Translations under genes and position numbers: made by a program | Shown: positions 24,129 to 37,769 of the stretch, piece by piece | Layout: every line of letters starts with the position of its first letter | Position numbering within the stretch: position 1 is the first letter of the stretch | The notes under the pieces: generated by a model | What the model saw: only the letters and a program-made list of their open reading frames with translations | Told to the model about the DNA's origin: nothing | The model's database searches: none | NCBI RefSeq assembly: GCF_900141755.1 | Contig: NZ_LT670844.1 | Location: 5,304,501 to 5,368,500, forward strand | DNA: 64,000 bases | Direction: 5' to 3' | Origin: Bradyrhizobium lablabi | GTDB lineage: Bacteria > Pseudomonadota > Alphaproteobacteria > Rhizobiales > Xanthobacteraceae

Positions 24129-25151
24129 CTACGCCACCCCGGCGCGGAGCACGTCATGGACGTGCACGATACCGACCGGCTTGTTGCCCTCGGCGACGAT
24201 CAGCATCATCACCGCAGGCTTCGACGCGGTGACGCTCTCGCGCATGATCTCGCTGGCGAGCATGCCCGGCGCGATCGTCCGCGGATTTTTCGTCATGACG
24301 TCGTCGACCAGGGCCGTCATCAAATCGGGCCGCATCTGACGACGCAAATCACCGTCGGTGATGATGCCGGCAATGTCGCCGCCACGGTCGACGATACAGA
24401 CGCAGCCAAATCCCTTCGACGACATTTCCACCAGCGCGTCCGACATTTTCGTGCCGAGCGGTTTGATCGGGATCGCGTCACCCGTGTGCATGATGTCGCG
24501 GACGAATTTCAGCATCGCGCCAAGCTTGCCGCCGGGATGGAAATTGGCGAATTCCAGCGCCGTAAAGCCGCGGCCTTCGAGCAGCGCAATCGCGAGCGCG
24601 TCGCCGATCGCGGCCTGCATCAGCGATGACGTCGTCGGCGCCAAATTGTGCGGGCAGGCTTCGCGCGCCTTCGGCAATTCAAGGACGATCTGCGCGGCTT
24701 CACCAAGCGGCGAGGCCGCATTCGCGGTCACCGCAATCATCGGAATGGCAAAACGCTTCGAATAATTGACGAGGTTTTTCATTTCCGGCTGCTCGCCGGA
24801 CCACGACAGCGCGATGATCACATCGTCGGCCGTGATCATGCCGAGATCGCCGTGGCTCGCTTCCGCCGCGTGCACGAAGAACGCCGGCGTGCCGGTCGAG
24901 GCCAGTGTCGCCGCGATCTTGCGCGCCACGTGGCCCGATTTGCCAAGCCCGGTGACGATCACGCGGCCTTTGGCCTGCCGGATCAGATCGACCGTCTCTG
25001 TAAACGCCAGCCCCAGCGGGCCCTCGAGCGCCGCGGCAATCGCACTGACGCCGTTGACACCGGCATCCAGCGTGCGCAAGGCGGACGCAATGGTCTCGTT
25101 CGCGTGATCGGTCCCGGATGATTTTGTCATCAGCGGCTTCGGTTTGGGCAT
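24129..25151 (-). CDS. kdsD: Arabinose-5-phosphate isomerase (KpsF/GutQ type)
   Basis: Interconverts ribulose-5-phosphate and arabinose-5-phosphate, the first step toward Kdo for lipopolysaccharide. The 340-residue protein has an SIS domain (about residues 50-185: VIVTGLGKSGHVARKIAATL, ASHGDLGMI, LSWSGEQPE, APTTSSLMQ) and a tandem CBS pair (about 215-335: VRDIMHTGDAIP, then DDVMTKNPRTI). ATG at 25151, or a second Met 21 bases in (MTKSSGTD). Domain order and length agree with the family. It is not in a Kdo gene cluster here. Confidence 0.92.
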   Translation of the reverse strand: MPKPKPLMTKSSGTDHANETIASALRTLDAGVNGVSAIAAALEGPLGLAFTETVDLIRQAKGRVIVTGLGKSGHVARKIAATLASTGTPAFFVHAAEASHGDLGMITADDVIIALSWSGEQPEMKNLVNYSKRFAIPMIAVTANAASPLGEAAQIVLELPKAREACPHNLAPTTSSLMQAAIGDALAIALLEGRGFTALEFANFHPGGKLGAMLKFVRDIMHTGDAIPIKPLGTKMSDALVEMSSKGFGCVCIVDRGGDIAGIITDGDLRRQMRPDLMTALVDDVMTKNPRTIAPGMLASEIMRESVTASKPAVMMLIVAEGNKPVGIVHVHDVLRAGVA

Positions 25152-25248
25152 GTCTCGTTCCGAAAGGGGGCATCGCTTTTTGATGCCGGGCCCCTCTCCT
25201 TAGCACGGCCGATTTGGCGTTGCGACGCGCGCGGGCGGCTCTCAACGG

Positions 25249-25290
25249 CTCATTAACCATAATTGTTTTAACTCCATTAACGACGTTTTC
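25249..25290. promoter_or_regulatory. AT-rich promoter region with a CtrA-like half-site
   Basis: CATTAACCATAATTG at 25251-25265 contains TTAACCAT, a common form of the CtrA half-site, and two more TTAAC boxes follow (TTTTAACTCCATTAACG). The stretch stands out in GC-rich DNA and lies upstream of the beta-barrel gene. Spacing does not match the full TTAA-N7-TTAA consensus. Confidence 0.35.
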
Positions 25291-25360
25291 CGCCAAGCAT
25301 CCGGGCGTGCCCGGAAGGTGATCGGCAAGCGTATGAATTCGTTGGGGTATTTTGATCGTG

Positions 25361-27103
25361 ATGGAGGGGCCAGCAAGGGGCCGCCGCAGGCGCGTGATCG
25401 CCTTACGCGCTGTCTTGCCATGCCTCGCGCTGATCGCCTTCGCAGGCTCATCGGCCGAGGCCCAGACCCTCACCCCCGACCTGTTCCGCCCGCAGCGCGA
25501 CGGCTTTTTGACGGCGCAGAATTCGCCGCTGCGCAAGATCGGTGACAAGAGCGATCCCACCGCCGACCCCACCGATCCCGCCAACGACCCAAAGCTCCGC
25601 GACAAGGACGTCGCACCGCCCGCACCGTCGCGGATCGGCCAGATCCCGACCTACGGCCTGCCCGCCGCCAATGGTGCTGCTGGCTCCGGCTTCGACTCGC
25701 TCAACCGCACCCGCAAGAAGCCAAAATTTTATCCGGGCCAGGCAAAGCCGAAACCGCCGCCGGGTCCCGGCACGCCTGCGCTGTCGACACCGGCCGCGCC
25801 TTTGGTTTCCATCGGGCGCGAGCGATTGGCGGTGCCGCCGTCGGAGACTGCTAACAAGCTGCCGATCCCGCCGGCGATGGCCGGCACCGTGGTCGGTCAG
25901 CCGCCGCGCAAACGGCTCCTGATCGATAACGATCCGTTCGGCGCGGTCGGCGATTATGTCGGCGGCTTCCTCGTCAAATCCGCCGTCGAACTTTCCGGTG
26001 GTTACGACACCAATCCCGCGCGCCTGCCCGAGCCGCACGGCTCGCCGTTCTATGTCGTCGCGCCCGAATTTTTGGCGGTCTCCGACTGGGAGCGCCACGC
26101 CGTCGTCGCCGATCTGCGCGGATCCTTCACCGGCTATGGCAACCAGATGCCGCAGATCGTCGACGGCGCGGTTTCACCGGCGCCGACCGACGTCGACCGT
26201 CCCAATTTCATCGGCCATGTCGACGGCCGTCTCGATGTCAGCCACGATCTGCGGCTGACCGCGCAGACGCGGCTGTTGGTTACGACCGACAATCCCGGCA
26301 GCCCGAACATCCAGGCCGGGCTCGCGCGCTATCCGATCTACACCACGCTCGGCGGCACTTTTGGATTCGACCAGAATTTCAACCGCCTGGAGATCGCCGC
26401 CGGCGGCACCGTCGACCGCACCGCCTACCAGCAATCAAAACTCACCGACGGCGCCTTCTTCTCCAACGACGACCGCGATTTCAACCAATATGGCGGCATC
26501 GGCCGCGTCAGCTATGATCTGTTGCCCGGCGTAAAGCCGTTCGGTGAGATCGAGGGCGACACCCGCGTCCACGATCTGCAGTTCGACCGCAGCGGTTTTC
26601 AGCGCGATTCGAACGGCGGCTACGCCAAGGCCGGCACCTCCTTTGAGTTCTCGCGCCTCCTGACCGGCGAAATCTCGATCGGCTACGCCGCGCGCAACTA
26701 TATCGACCCCAGGCTCGAGCGCCTGCAGGGCCTGCTCACCTCGGCCTCGCTGATCTGGAACGCGACGCCGCTAACCACGGCAAGATTCTTTTCCGACACC
26801 CAGATCGCCGAGACCACGCTGCCCCTGACCTCGGGCGTGCTGGTGCACACCTACACCTTCGAGGTCGATCATGACTTCCGCCGCTGGCTGACGGGAATTG
26901 GAAGGTTCACCTTCGGCACGCTCGACTACCAGGGCAACGTTCGGCGCGACAAGACCTACTCGCTCGAGGGCGATTTGATCTACAAGATGACGCGCAATCT
27001 CTGGCTCAAGGGTACGCTGCGGCGGGATATTCTGGATTCCAACGTGCCGCTCTCGAGCTCGGCGTCGACGGTGGTGATGCTGGGCGTGCGGCTGCAGAAT
27101 TAG
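25361..27103 (+). CDS. Outer-membrane beta-barrel protein (BBP2-like)
   Basis: About 580 residues from the ATG at 25361 (MEGPARGRRRR); GTG at 25358 or TTG at 25352 are alternatives. A basic N-terminus and hydrophobic segment to about residue 34 (AVLPCLALIAFAGSSAEA) form a signal peptide. Residues 35-180 are Pro-rich and probably disordered. From about residue 200 (FLVKSAVELSGGYDTNPAR) the chain alternates in barrel-strand fashion to a C-terminal aromatic-poor strand ending VMLGVRLQN. The GGYDTNPA motif is typical of the putative beta-barrel porin 2 family, often linked to exopolysaccharide export. No partner gene is adjacent. Confidence 0.82.
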   Translation: MEGPARGRRRRVIALRAVLPCLALIAFAGSSAEAQTLTPDLFRPQRDGFLTAQNSPLRKIGDKSDPTADPTDPANDPKLRDKDVAPPAPSRIGQIPTYGLPAANGAAGSGFDSLNRTRKKPKFYPGQAKPKPPPGPGTPALSTPAAPLVSIGRERLAVPPSETANKLPIPPAMAGTVVGQPPRKRLLIDNDPFGAVGDYVGGFLVKSAVELSGGYDTNPARLPEPHGSPFYVVAPEFLAVSDWERHAVVADLRGSFTGYGNQMPQIVDGAVSPAPTDVDRPNFIGHVDGRLDVSHDLRLTAQTRLLVTTDNPGSPNIQAGLARYPIYTTLGGTFGFDQNFNRLEIAAGGTVDRTAYQQSKLTDGAFFSNDDRDFNQYGGIGRVSYDLLPGVKPFGEIEGDTRVHDLQFDRSGFQRDSNGGYAKAGTSFEFSRLLTGEISIGYAARNYIDPRLERLQGLLTSASLIWNATPLTTARFFSDTQIAETTLPLTSGVLVHTYTFEVDHDFRRWLTGIGRFTFGTLDYQGNVRRDKTYSLEGDLIYKMTRNLWLKGTLRRDILDSNVPLSSSASTVVMLGVRLQN

Positions 27104-27110
27104 GGCTCGC

Positions 27111-27247
27111 TGTCATACCCCGCGAAAGCGGGTATCCAGAACGCCGCGGCCTCTCGATTGATCACCAGCGTCTCTGGACTACTGGATCACCCGCTGGAGC
27201 CTGTCATCGGGCGGCGCGTTGCGCCGACCCGGTGGCGGGTGATGACG
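27111..27247. repeat. Intergenic repeat, family D (GTCATACCCCGCGAAAGCGGG)
   Basis: GTCATACCCCGCGAAAGCGG at the left and ACCCGGTGGCGGGTGATGAC at the right are imperfect inverted ends. Similar short arms occur at 34841-34981. Located between the convergent barrel gene and gltD. Confidence 0.6.
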
Positions 27248-27275
27248 ACTTTTGAGCGTTGTTCTCGAGAAGAAC

Positions 27276-28733
27276 CTACCTTGGCAAATTCGTCGTCCCC
27301 ATCAGAAACTGATCGATCGCCCGCGCGCAGAGCCGGCCCTCGCGGATGGCCCACACCACCAGCGACTGGCCGCGGCGCATGTCGCCGGCGGAGAAGACGT
27401 TGGGGCGCGAGGTCTGGTAGTCCGCGGTGTTGGCGCGGACGTTGCCGCGCTGGTCGAGGTCGACGCCGAGGGTCTTCAGCAGGCCCTCATGCACCGGATG
27501 GACAAAACCCATGGCGAGCAGCACGAGCTGCGCGTCGAGTTCGAATTCGCTTCCCGCGATCGGCTTGAATTTTTCGTCGACCTGCACGCAATGCAGTTTT
27601 GTCACCTTGCCGTCGACGCCGGAGAATTTTTGCGTCAGCACGGCGTATTCGCGTTTTGCCCCTTCGGCCTGGCTCGACGAGGTCCGCATCTTTAAGGGCC
27701 AGTTCGGCCAGGTTAGGCCCTTGTTCTCGCGCTCCGGCGGCGCCGGCATGATTTCGAGCTGCGTCACCGAGAGCGCGCCCTGCCTGAAAGAAGTGCCGAT
27801 GCAGTCCGAGCCGGTATCGCCGCCGCCGATCACGACGACATGCTTGCCGCCGGCCAGAATATCCGGCGTGCCGTCGAGCGGCTCCTCGGAGACGCGGCGG
27901 TTCTGCTGCGGCAAAAAATCCATCGCGAAGTGAATCCCAGCAAGATCGCGGCCGGGGATCAGCAAATCGCGCGCGGCTTCGGCGCCGCCGGTCAGCGCCA
28001 GCGCGTCATAGTCGTTGAGCATCGCGCGCGGATCGATCGCGCCGGGTGAAGTGCCGCCGACCGGGGTGTTGTAGTGAAAGGTCACGCCCTCGGCTTCCAT
28101 CTGCGCAACACGGCGGTCGATGACATGTTTCTCCATCTTGAAGTCGGGAATGCCATAACGCAGCAAGCCGCCGGCCTTGGCCCAGCGCTCGAACAGATGC
28201 ACGTCGTGGCCGGCGCGCGCGAGCTGCTGCGCGCAGGCGAGCCCCGCGGGGCCGGAGCCGATCACCGCGACCTTCTTGCCGGTCTTGGTTGCCGGGATTT
28301 CCGGCTTGATCCAGCCGTTCTCCCAGGCGCGGTCGACGATCGCGCATTCGATGGTCTTGATGGTGACGGGATTGTCGTCGATGTTGAGCGTGCAGGAGGC
28401 TTCGCACGGCGCCGGGCAAATGCGCCCGGTGAATTCCGGAAAATTATTGGTCGAGTGCAGATTGCGCGAGGCTTCTTCCCAATTGTTTTGATAGACCAGA
28501 TCGTTGAAATCCGGAATCTGGTTGTTGACCGGGCAGCCCGGCGTGCCCGGCGCCACCGAGCCGGTGCCGTGGCAATAGGGAATGCCGCAATTCATGCAGC
28601 GCGCCGCCTGGTCGCGGGTGTCCTTCTCGCTCAAGGGAACGACGAATTCGCGATAGCTCTTGATCCGCTCGGCGACCGGCTCGTATTTGCGGTCGTGCCG
28701 CTCGATCTCAAGAAAACCCGTAATCTTGCCCAT
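27276..28733 (-). CDS. gltD: Glutamate synthase small subunit
   Basis: The NADPH-oxidising subunit that passes electrons through FAD and iron-sulphur clusters to GltB. 485 residues, normal length. N-terminal cluster cysteines are in [23 protein letters not shown] and [11 protein letters not shown]. The FAD site is [20 protein letters not shown], and the NADPH site [12 protein letters not shown]. Lies 144 bases downstream of gltB on the same strand, with an intergenic repeat in the gap, so the two genes should form one transcript with an internal hairpin. Confidence 0.96.
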   Translation of the reverse strand: MGKITGFLEIERHDRKYEPVAERIKSYREFVVPLSEKDTRDQAARCMNCGIPYCHGTGSVAPGTPGCPVNNQIPDFNDLVYQNNWEEASRNLHSTNNFPEFTGRICPAPCEASCTLNIDDNPVTIKTIECAIVDRAWENGWIKPEIPATKTGKKVAVIGSGPAGLACAQQLARAGHDVHLFERWAKAGGLLRYGIPDFKMEKHVIDRRVAQMEAEGVTFHYNTPVGGTSPGAIDPRAMLNDYDALALTGGAEAARDLLIPGRDLAGIHFAMDFLPQQNRRVSEEPLDGTPDILAGGKHVVVIGGGDTGSDCIGTSFRQGALSVTQLEIMPAPPERENKGLTWPNWPLKMRTSSSQAEGAKREYAVLTQKFSGVDGKVTKLHCVQVDEKFKPIAGSEFELDAQLVLLAMGFVHPVHEGLLKTLGVDLDQRGNVRANTADYQTSRPNVFSAGDMRRGQSLVVWAIREGRLCARAIDQFLMGTTNLPR

Positions 28734-28770
28734 TAATAAACCTGACGCCCTCTGCCTCGTCGTTTCTCTC

Positions 28771-28869
28771 CCCTCATCCTGAGGAGCGGCGTCTTCGCCG
28801 CGTCTCGAAGGATGAGGCCTCAGCGTGGCCTCATGGTTCGAGACGGCGCAAGCGCCTCCTTACCATGAG
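28771..28869. repeat. Palindromic intergenic repeat, family F (CCTCATCCTGAGGAG)
   Basis: Left part CCCTCATCCTGAGGAGCGG, right part CTCCTTACCATGAGG, with GTCTCGAAGGATGAGG in the middle. Copies at 38629-38726 and, inverted, 40797-40897. Between gltB and gltD. Confidence 0.85.
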
Positions 28870-28877
28870 GATAACAA

Positions 28878-33626
<4,749 letters not shown>

Positions 33627-34104
33627 CTCTTCGTCCTCTCGATCCGGTAAGGGCCTCACCGTCGTGGTCGGCGCACCTTGGGCGTCTGCGGAACCCCACC
33701 GGGCCACCGCTCGTCCTCCGCGAGCCGCAATTTGATAATTTCAGGCCTGGGCGTCCAGCATCCCCGACGACGGACGGCCTTGCCTGCTATCTCTTCGGCG
33801 CCGCGTCTTCGCAAGCCACGCCGCCTGGCCTTGCGTTGCAATCCCTGTGCCGGGTTTGCCGCCGCAATTGCGACAGTGATACTGTCCTAAATGCCACAAT
33901 GCCAAATTTTTCTTTATCACACAAGCGCATGAAAGTCGCCGCCTGCATGCCGGATACGCGGTGCTGACGAGGTCGGCCGCGGGACCTGCGGATTTGCGGC
34001 GAACGCGCCGCGATCCGGCCCAAGCTCCGCCGGAATCAGCCCTGAAGTTAGGTTTGGCACAGAGGCGAAAACGCTCTGGGCGGGGGCGGTACAGGAGCGA
34101 TGCA
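33627..34104. other. Intergenic region between gltB and a divergent gene
   Basis: About 480 bases without a convincing gene. The AT-rich stretch near 33880-33930 (ACTGTCCTAAATGCCACAA and TTTTTCTTTATCACAC) is the likely promoter area for gltB. Short open frames here have the composition of shadow frames. No palindromic repeat of the families listed was seen. Confidence 0.5.
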
Positions 34105-34821
34105 ATGAAGCTGTTCACGGGATGGGTGGTGTCGGCCGGGCTGGTTCTCGCGGCCACCGCCGCCAGCGCGCAAGGTGTCGCGCCACATGAAATCGGCGGG
34201 CCGCGATACGCGCCGGCGTCTGACTTCGATGGCCCCTATGCGGCGATGCCGCCGGAGGCGCCTTCGCCGCGCTACGGCGGGCCGATGTTGCTGCCGCCCG
34301 AGGAGGTCTACGCGGTGGTCCGCGAGAACAGGTTTTCGCCGCTCGGAATTCCCAAGCTGCGCGGCTTCGTCTACGTCATTCCCGTCGTCGACCGCACCGG
34401 CGAGGACGGCAGGCTGGTGATCGATGCCCGCTCCGGACAGATCATCCGTTTCGTGCCGGCCTACCGGATGGGCGACAATTCCAACGAGGATGTGACTGGG
34501 AGCTACGGCCCGGCCGGGCCACTGCCGCCGGTCGGCGTAGCCCACAGGGCGCCCCGGCCGCCGGGTTCGATCCCGCATGTCGCCAGCCGCGCGCCACTGG
34601 TGCCGCTGCCGAAACCGCCGCCGGTGCGCCAAGACGACGTGAAGCCGTTGGCGGAAAAGCCCGTCGCACCGCCGCCGCAGCAATCGGCCGCAGTCCTGCC
34701 GAAACCGGCTGATGCACAGCCCGCGCCGCAAGCCCCGGCACCGCCGGCGGTCGAAGCAAAACCCGCCGCACCGCAGATTGCGCCGACCCAGGAAATGCCG
34801 AAGGTGCAGGGGCTGGAGTAG
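34105..34821 (+). CDS. Hypothetical exported Pro-rich protein
   Basis: 238 residues from the ATG at 34105 (AGGAG eight bases upstream). Residues 1-22 are a signal peptide (VVSAGLVLAATAASA). A short folded region about 60-125 (EEVYAVVRENRFSPLGIPKL, VIPVVDRTGEDGRLVIDARS) may be a small PepSY-like unit, judged from the strand pattern and the DARSGQI turn. The C-terminal half is Pro/Ala-rich and disordered. No function can be given. Divergent from gltB. Confidence 0.75.
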   Translation: MKLFTGWVVSAGLVLAATAASAQGVAPHEIGGPRYAPASDFDGPYAAMPPEAPSPRYGGPMLLPPEEVYAVVRENRFSPLGIPKLRGFVYVIPVVDRTGEDGRLVIDARSGQIIRFVPAYRMGDNSNEDVTGSYGPAGPLPPVGVAHRAPRPPGSIPHVASRAPLVPLPKPPPVRQDDVKPLAEKPVAPPPQQSAAVLPKPADAQPAPQAPAPPAVEAKPAAPQIAPTQEMPKVQGLE

Positions 34822-34840
34822 CGAGGCCACCCATCCACGA

Positions 34841-34981
34841 GTCGTCCCCGCTCTCCACAAGTCGTCCCCGCGAAAGCGGGGACCCGACCACAGGCTCTAG
34901 TTGTTGCGCGAAAGCCGTCGACCAGCGTCTCTCAAAATAACCGCCGCGGCGTATGGGTCCCTGCTTTCGCAGGGACGACCA
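34841..34981. repeat. Intergenic repeat pair, family D-like (GTCCCCGCGAAAGCGGGGAC)
   Basis: A perfect palindrome GTCCCCGCGAAAGCGGGGAC at 34864-34883 is followed, after a 70-base spacer, by the related GGTCCCTGCTTTCGCAGGGACGAC near 34956-34979. Both lie between convergent genes. Confidence 0.75.
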
Positions 34982-34998
34982 TAAATACGGAACGACCG

Positions 34999-35769
34999 CT
35001 ACTTCTTCCGCCCGGCCGCCGCGAGAATCAGATCGGCGACTTCCTTGGGATGAGACACCAGCGACAGGTGACCTGCGTCCAGCTCCACCGTGGTCGCATT
35101 CATGCGCTTTGCCAGAAATCGCTCGAGGTCGGGATTGATAGTCTGATCCTGTTTCGACACGGCGTACCACGACGGCTTGGAGCGCCAGGCGGCCGCAGTG
35201 GTACGTCCGCCGAACAGTGAGGCGGCGGTAGGCTCCTGCACGGCATAAAGCACTCTTGCCTTACTGGGCTCGACGCCATTGGCAAAATATTTGAGGAAGG
35301 ACTCCTCGGACAGTTGGGTAAATCCGTCGTGCTCCTGGACACCCGCCCGCACCGCACCTGTCGGAAACTTTCCAGATAGCGCGACAAAATCCTCCCCGGC
35401 GTCAGGGGCGCGGGCGGCCACATAGACCAGCGCCGTGACCTTCGGGTCGATCCCGGTCTCGCTGATGACGGTGCCGCCCCAGGAATGGGCGACCAGCACG
35501 GTCGGGCCGTCCTGCAGCGCCAGGGCGCGGCGGGTTGCTGCGACGGAATCTTCCAGCGAGGTCAGCGGATTTTGCACGGCGGTGACTTTCAGGCCGGCGG
35601 CCTGCAGCAGCGGAATGACCTCGGCCCAGCTCGAGCCATCAGCCCATGCGCCATGCACCAGCACGACATTGCGCGCCTCGACGGGCGTTGCCGCCTGCGC
35701 AGCGAATGAGCCGAGCGTCGCGACGAGCGCGCTAACGGCGAGTGCAAGGGCGAACCGAGCTATCTTCAT
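34999..35769 (-). CDS. Alpha/beta hydrolase, exported
   Basis: 256 residues from the ATG at 35769 (MKIARFALALAVSAL), with a signal peptide of about 27 residues ending AAQA. The fold is clear: VVLVHGAWADGSSW (oxyanion loop), then the nucleophile elbow VAHSWGG with Ser in G/A-H-S-W-G, and a catalytic His in ELDAGHLSLVSHP. This matches the AB_hydrolase_6 / salicylate-esterase-like branch. The substrate is unknown, and the signal peptide puts it in the periplasm. Confidence 0.88.
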   Translation of the reverse strand: MKIARFALALAVSALVATLGSFAAQAATPVEARNVVLVHGAWADGSSWAEVIPLLQAAGLKVTAVQNPLTSLEDSVAATRRALALQDGPTVLVAHSWGGTVISETGIDPKVTALVYVAARAPDAGEDFVALSGKFPTGAVRAGVQEHDGFTQLSEESFLKYFANGVEPSKARVLYAVQEPTAASLFGGRTTAAAWRSKPSWYAVSKQDQTINPDLERFLAKRMNATTVELDAGHLSLVSHPKEVADLILAAAGRKK

Positions 35770-35876
35770 CGAACCACTCCGTGACCAAATCTTCTGAGAA
35801 GCATCGTACTTCACAGATGTACGGCCGCGAGAGAGGCAACGTTACAGAACATCACAGCCCTGTGAATCCTCCCGCA

Positions 35877-35938
35877 GTCATTCCGGGCCTGCGCCAAGAG
35901 GCGCATCCACGATGTGCAATTGCACATCGGGGAATGAC
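35877..35938. repeat. Degenerate palindromic repeat, family B
   Basis: GTCATTCCGGGCCTGCGCC at the left and GGGGAATGAC at the right, with inner arms GATGTGCAATTGCACATC (a perfect palindrome). Between convergent genes. Confidence 0.65.
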
Positions 35939-35943
35939 GATGC

Positions 35944-35971
35944 AAAAAAACGCCCCGGTTTCCCGGGGCGC
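35944..35971 (-). terminator. Intrinsic terminator of the hsp20 gene
   Basis: On the minus strand CGCCCCGG-GAAA-CCGGGGCG is an 8-bp perfect stem followed by seven T, 25 bases past the hsp20 stop codon. A textbook Rho-independent terminator. Confidence 0.9.
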
Positions 35972-35996
35972 TTTCGGACTCAACAAAACAACCGCG

Positions 35997-36461
35997 TTAC
36001 GCGGCGGCTTTCGAACCGTCGACCACCTGCGGCGCCTGGGCGCTGGTGGAAATCGGAATGCTGCGGGGCTTCTTGGCCTCGGGGATCTCGCGGACGAGAT
36101 CGACATGGAGCAGGCCGTTCTCGAGCGAGGCGTTCTTCACCACCACGAAATCGGCGAGCTGGAAGGCACGCTCGAAAGCGCGCGCCGCGATGCCGCGATA
36201 CAGCACCTCGGATTTGTTGCCGTTTTCATTGGCGGACTTCTCGCCCTTGATCGTCAGCGTGTTTTCCTTCGCGACGATCGAAAGCTCGCCTTGCGAAAAG
36301 CCGGAAACCGCGACGCTGATGCGGTAGGTGTTCTCGCCGGTGCGCTCGATATTGTAGGGCGGATAGCCGGGGCTGCCGTCGGCGGCGGCCTGGTCGAGCA
36401 GTGAGAAGAAGCGGTCGAAACCGACGGTGGAACGATAAAACGGGGTCAGATCATAACGCAT
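35997..36461 (-). CDS. Hsp20 family small heat-shock protein
   Basis: 154 residues from the ATG at 36461 (MRYDLTPFYRSTVGFDRFF), with GGAGGA seven bases upstream. The alpha-crystallin domain spans about residues 40-130 (PPYNIERTGENTYRISVAVSG, then LVKEIPEAKK-type end), and the N-terminus FYRSTVGFDRFFSLLD is typical of class A rhizobial sHsps. It is an ATP-independent holdase that keeps denatured proteins soluble. Expression is set by a probable RpoH promoter and a ROSE-like thermometer just upstream, so it should be made at high temperature only. Confidence 0.94.
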   Translation of the reverse strand: MRYDLTPFYRSTVGFDRFFSLLDQAAADGSPGYPPYNIERTGENTYRISVAVSGFSQGELSIVAKENTLTIKGEKSANENGNKSEVLYRGIAARAFERAFQLADFVVVKNASLENGLLHVDLVREIPEAKKPRSIPISTSAQAPQVVDGSKAAA

Positions 36462-36575
36462 AGGGTAGTCCTCCATTGAGCGACTGTTTAAGTGAACCCG
36501 CCCGCCATCGGGCCGGGCCTTTGTCCTGTGCAGCCCCAGTGATCCGTTGCCAGAAACACTGGTAGCGGCCTGCAC
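36462..36575 (-). promoter_or_regulatory. ROSE-type RNA thermometer in hsp20 5' UTR
   Basis: The 5' UTR folds into a final hairpin AGUC-G-CUC-AAUG-GAG-GACU (plus coordinates 36485 to 36467). The Shine-Dalgarno GGAGGA is inside it, opposite UCGCU, which fits the UYGCU signature of ROSE elements, including the bulged G. Upstream, GUGCAG (36575-36570) pairs with CUGCAC (36533-36528) and contains an inner CCAGUG/CACUGG helix. ROSE elements are known from Bradyrhizobium small heat-shock genes; this one is identified by sequence features alone. Confidence 0.85.
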
Positions 36576-36582
36576 GAAAATG

Positions 36583-36610
36583 ATATGGGAGGGGTGAGAC
36601 GGCGTTCAAG
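36583..36610 (-). promoter_or_regulatory. RpoH (sigma-32) promoter of hsp20
   Basis: On the minus strand CTTGAA (36610-36605) and CCCATAT (36589-36583) are separated by 15 bases, an excellent match to the heat-shock promoter consensus. The predicted transcript start near 36576 coincides with the first base of the ROSE helix. Confidence 0.85.
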
Positions 36611-36696
36611 AGGGCGGCAACGACGCCCGTTTTTGACGCCCCAACGTTTATCCCACCCTTGATTTTCAGCACTTTTCGCCTAACGGTCCGCAGCCC

Positions 36697-37644
36697 ATGA
36701 CGCTCGTCTCGATTCCCGCCAATCCCGTTCCCGAAGACGTCGTCTCCGGCATCATCAAGACGCCGGACGGCGCCGAATTGCGCTTTGCGCGCTGGGCGCC
36801 ACCAGCCAACCGCAAGGGCACGGTCTGCGTCTTCACCGGCAGAAGCGAGCAGATCGAAAAATATTTTGAGACCGTGCGCGACCTGCGCGATCGCGGCTTC
36901 GCGGTGGCGATGATCGACTGGCGCGGGCAGGGCCATTCGTCGCGGCGCCTGCGCGATCCGCGCAAGGGCTATGTCCGCGATTTCTCCGATTACGAAATTG
37001 ACGTCGAGACCTTCGTGCAGCAGGTGGTGCTGCCGGACTGCCCGCCGCCGCATTTCGCGCTGGCGCATTCGATGGGCGGCGCGGTGCTGCTGCGGGTCGC
37101 CTATGCCGGAAAGCGCTGGTTCGACCGCATGGTGCTGTCGGCGCCGATGATCGATTTGCCCGGACACCGCACCTCGTTCCCGGCCCGCGCGCTTTTGCGC
37201 CTGCTGCGGCTCGCCGGTCAGGGCGGCCGCTACATTCCTGGTGGCAGCGATGCGCTGACCGGCGCGGACTCCTTTGTCAACAATCCCCTGACCAGCGATC
37301 CCGTGCGCTATGCCCGCAATGCCGCGATCCTGGAAGAAGATCCGACGCTTGGCCTCGGCTCGCCGACGGTGGCCTGGGCCGATACGGCGTTTGCCGCGAT
37401 GAACGGCTTTCGCGCCGCGGATTATCCGTTGCAAATCCGCCAGCCGATCCTGATGCTGGCAGCCTCCAGCGACGCCGTCGTGTCGACGTCCGCGATCGAG
37501 GAATTCGCCTATCATTTGCGCGCCGGCTCGCATCTCGTGATCGCGGGCTCGAAGCACGAAATCCTGCAGGAGCAGGACCGCTACCGCGCCCAATTCTGGG
37601 CGGCGTTCGATGCGTTCGTCCCGGGCACGCCGCTGTTTAAATAA
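36697..37644 (+). CDS. Alpha/beta hydrolase, lysophospholipase/monoacylglycerol-lipase type
   Basis: 315 residues without signal peptide. Serine aminopeptidase S33 / Hydrolase_4 fold: VCVFTGRSEQIEKYFETVRDL, then AMIDWRGQGHSSR, the nucleophile elbow ALAHSMGGAVLL (Ser in H-S-M-G-G), and the final catalytic Asp/His in SSDAVVST and GSKHEILQE. The QGxS and HSMGG motifs match PldB-like lysophospholipase L2. It is likely an intracellular lipase on lysophospholipid or monoacylglycerol. Divergent from the hsp20 gene. Confidence 0.87.
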   Translation: MTLVSIPANPVPEDVVSGIIKTPDGAELRFARWAPPANRKGTVCVFTGRSEQIEKYFETVRDLRDRGFAVAMIDWRGQGHSSRRLRDPRKGYVRDFSDYEIDVETFVQQVVLPDCPPPHFALAHSMGGAVLLRVAYAGKRWFDRMVLSAPMIDLPGHRTSFPARALLRLLRLAGQGGRYIPGGSDALTGADSFVNNPLTSDPVRYARNAAILEEDPTLGLGSPTVAWADTAFAAMNGFRAADYPLQIRQPILMLAASSDAVVSTSAIEEFAYHLRAGSHLVIAGSKHEILQEQDRYRAQFWAAFDAFVPGTPLFK

Positions 37645-37661
37645 TCGATGCCCAAGATAAC

Positions 37662-37751
37662 CGTCATGGCCGGGCTTGTCGCGGCCATCCACGTCTTACT
37701 TTTTTGGTCTTGGAAGGACGTGGATGCCCGGGACAAGCCCGGGCATGACGG
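37662..37751. repeat. Palindromic intergenic repeat, family C
   Basis: GTCATGGCCGGGCTTGTCGC, inner ATCCACGTCTT and AGGACGTGGATGCCCGG, and the end AAGCCCGGGCATGACGG. Between convergent genes. Confidence 0.88.
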
Positions 37752-37769
37752 CCAGATGTTTCGACTGCC

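Noticed and set aside
33880..33935. Possible sigma-54 promoter upstream of gltB (TGGCATTGTGGCATTT on the minus strand)
   Set aside because: GG and GC are separated by seven bases instead of ten, and the -12 element does not match TTGCA.
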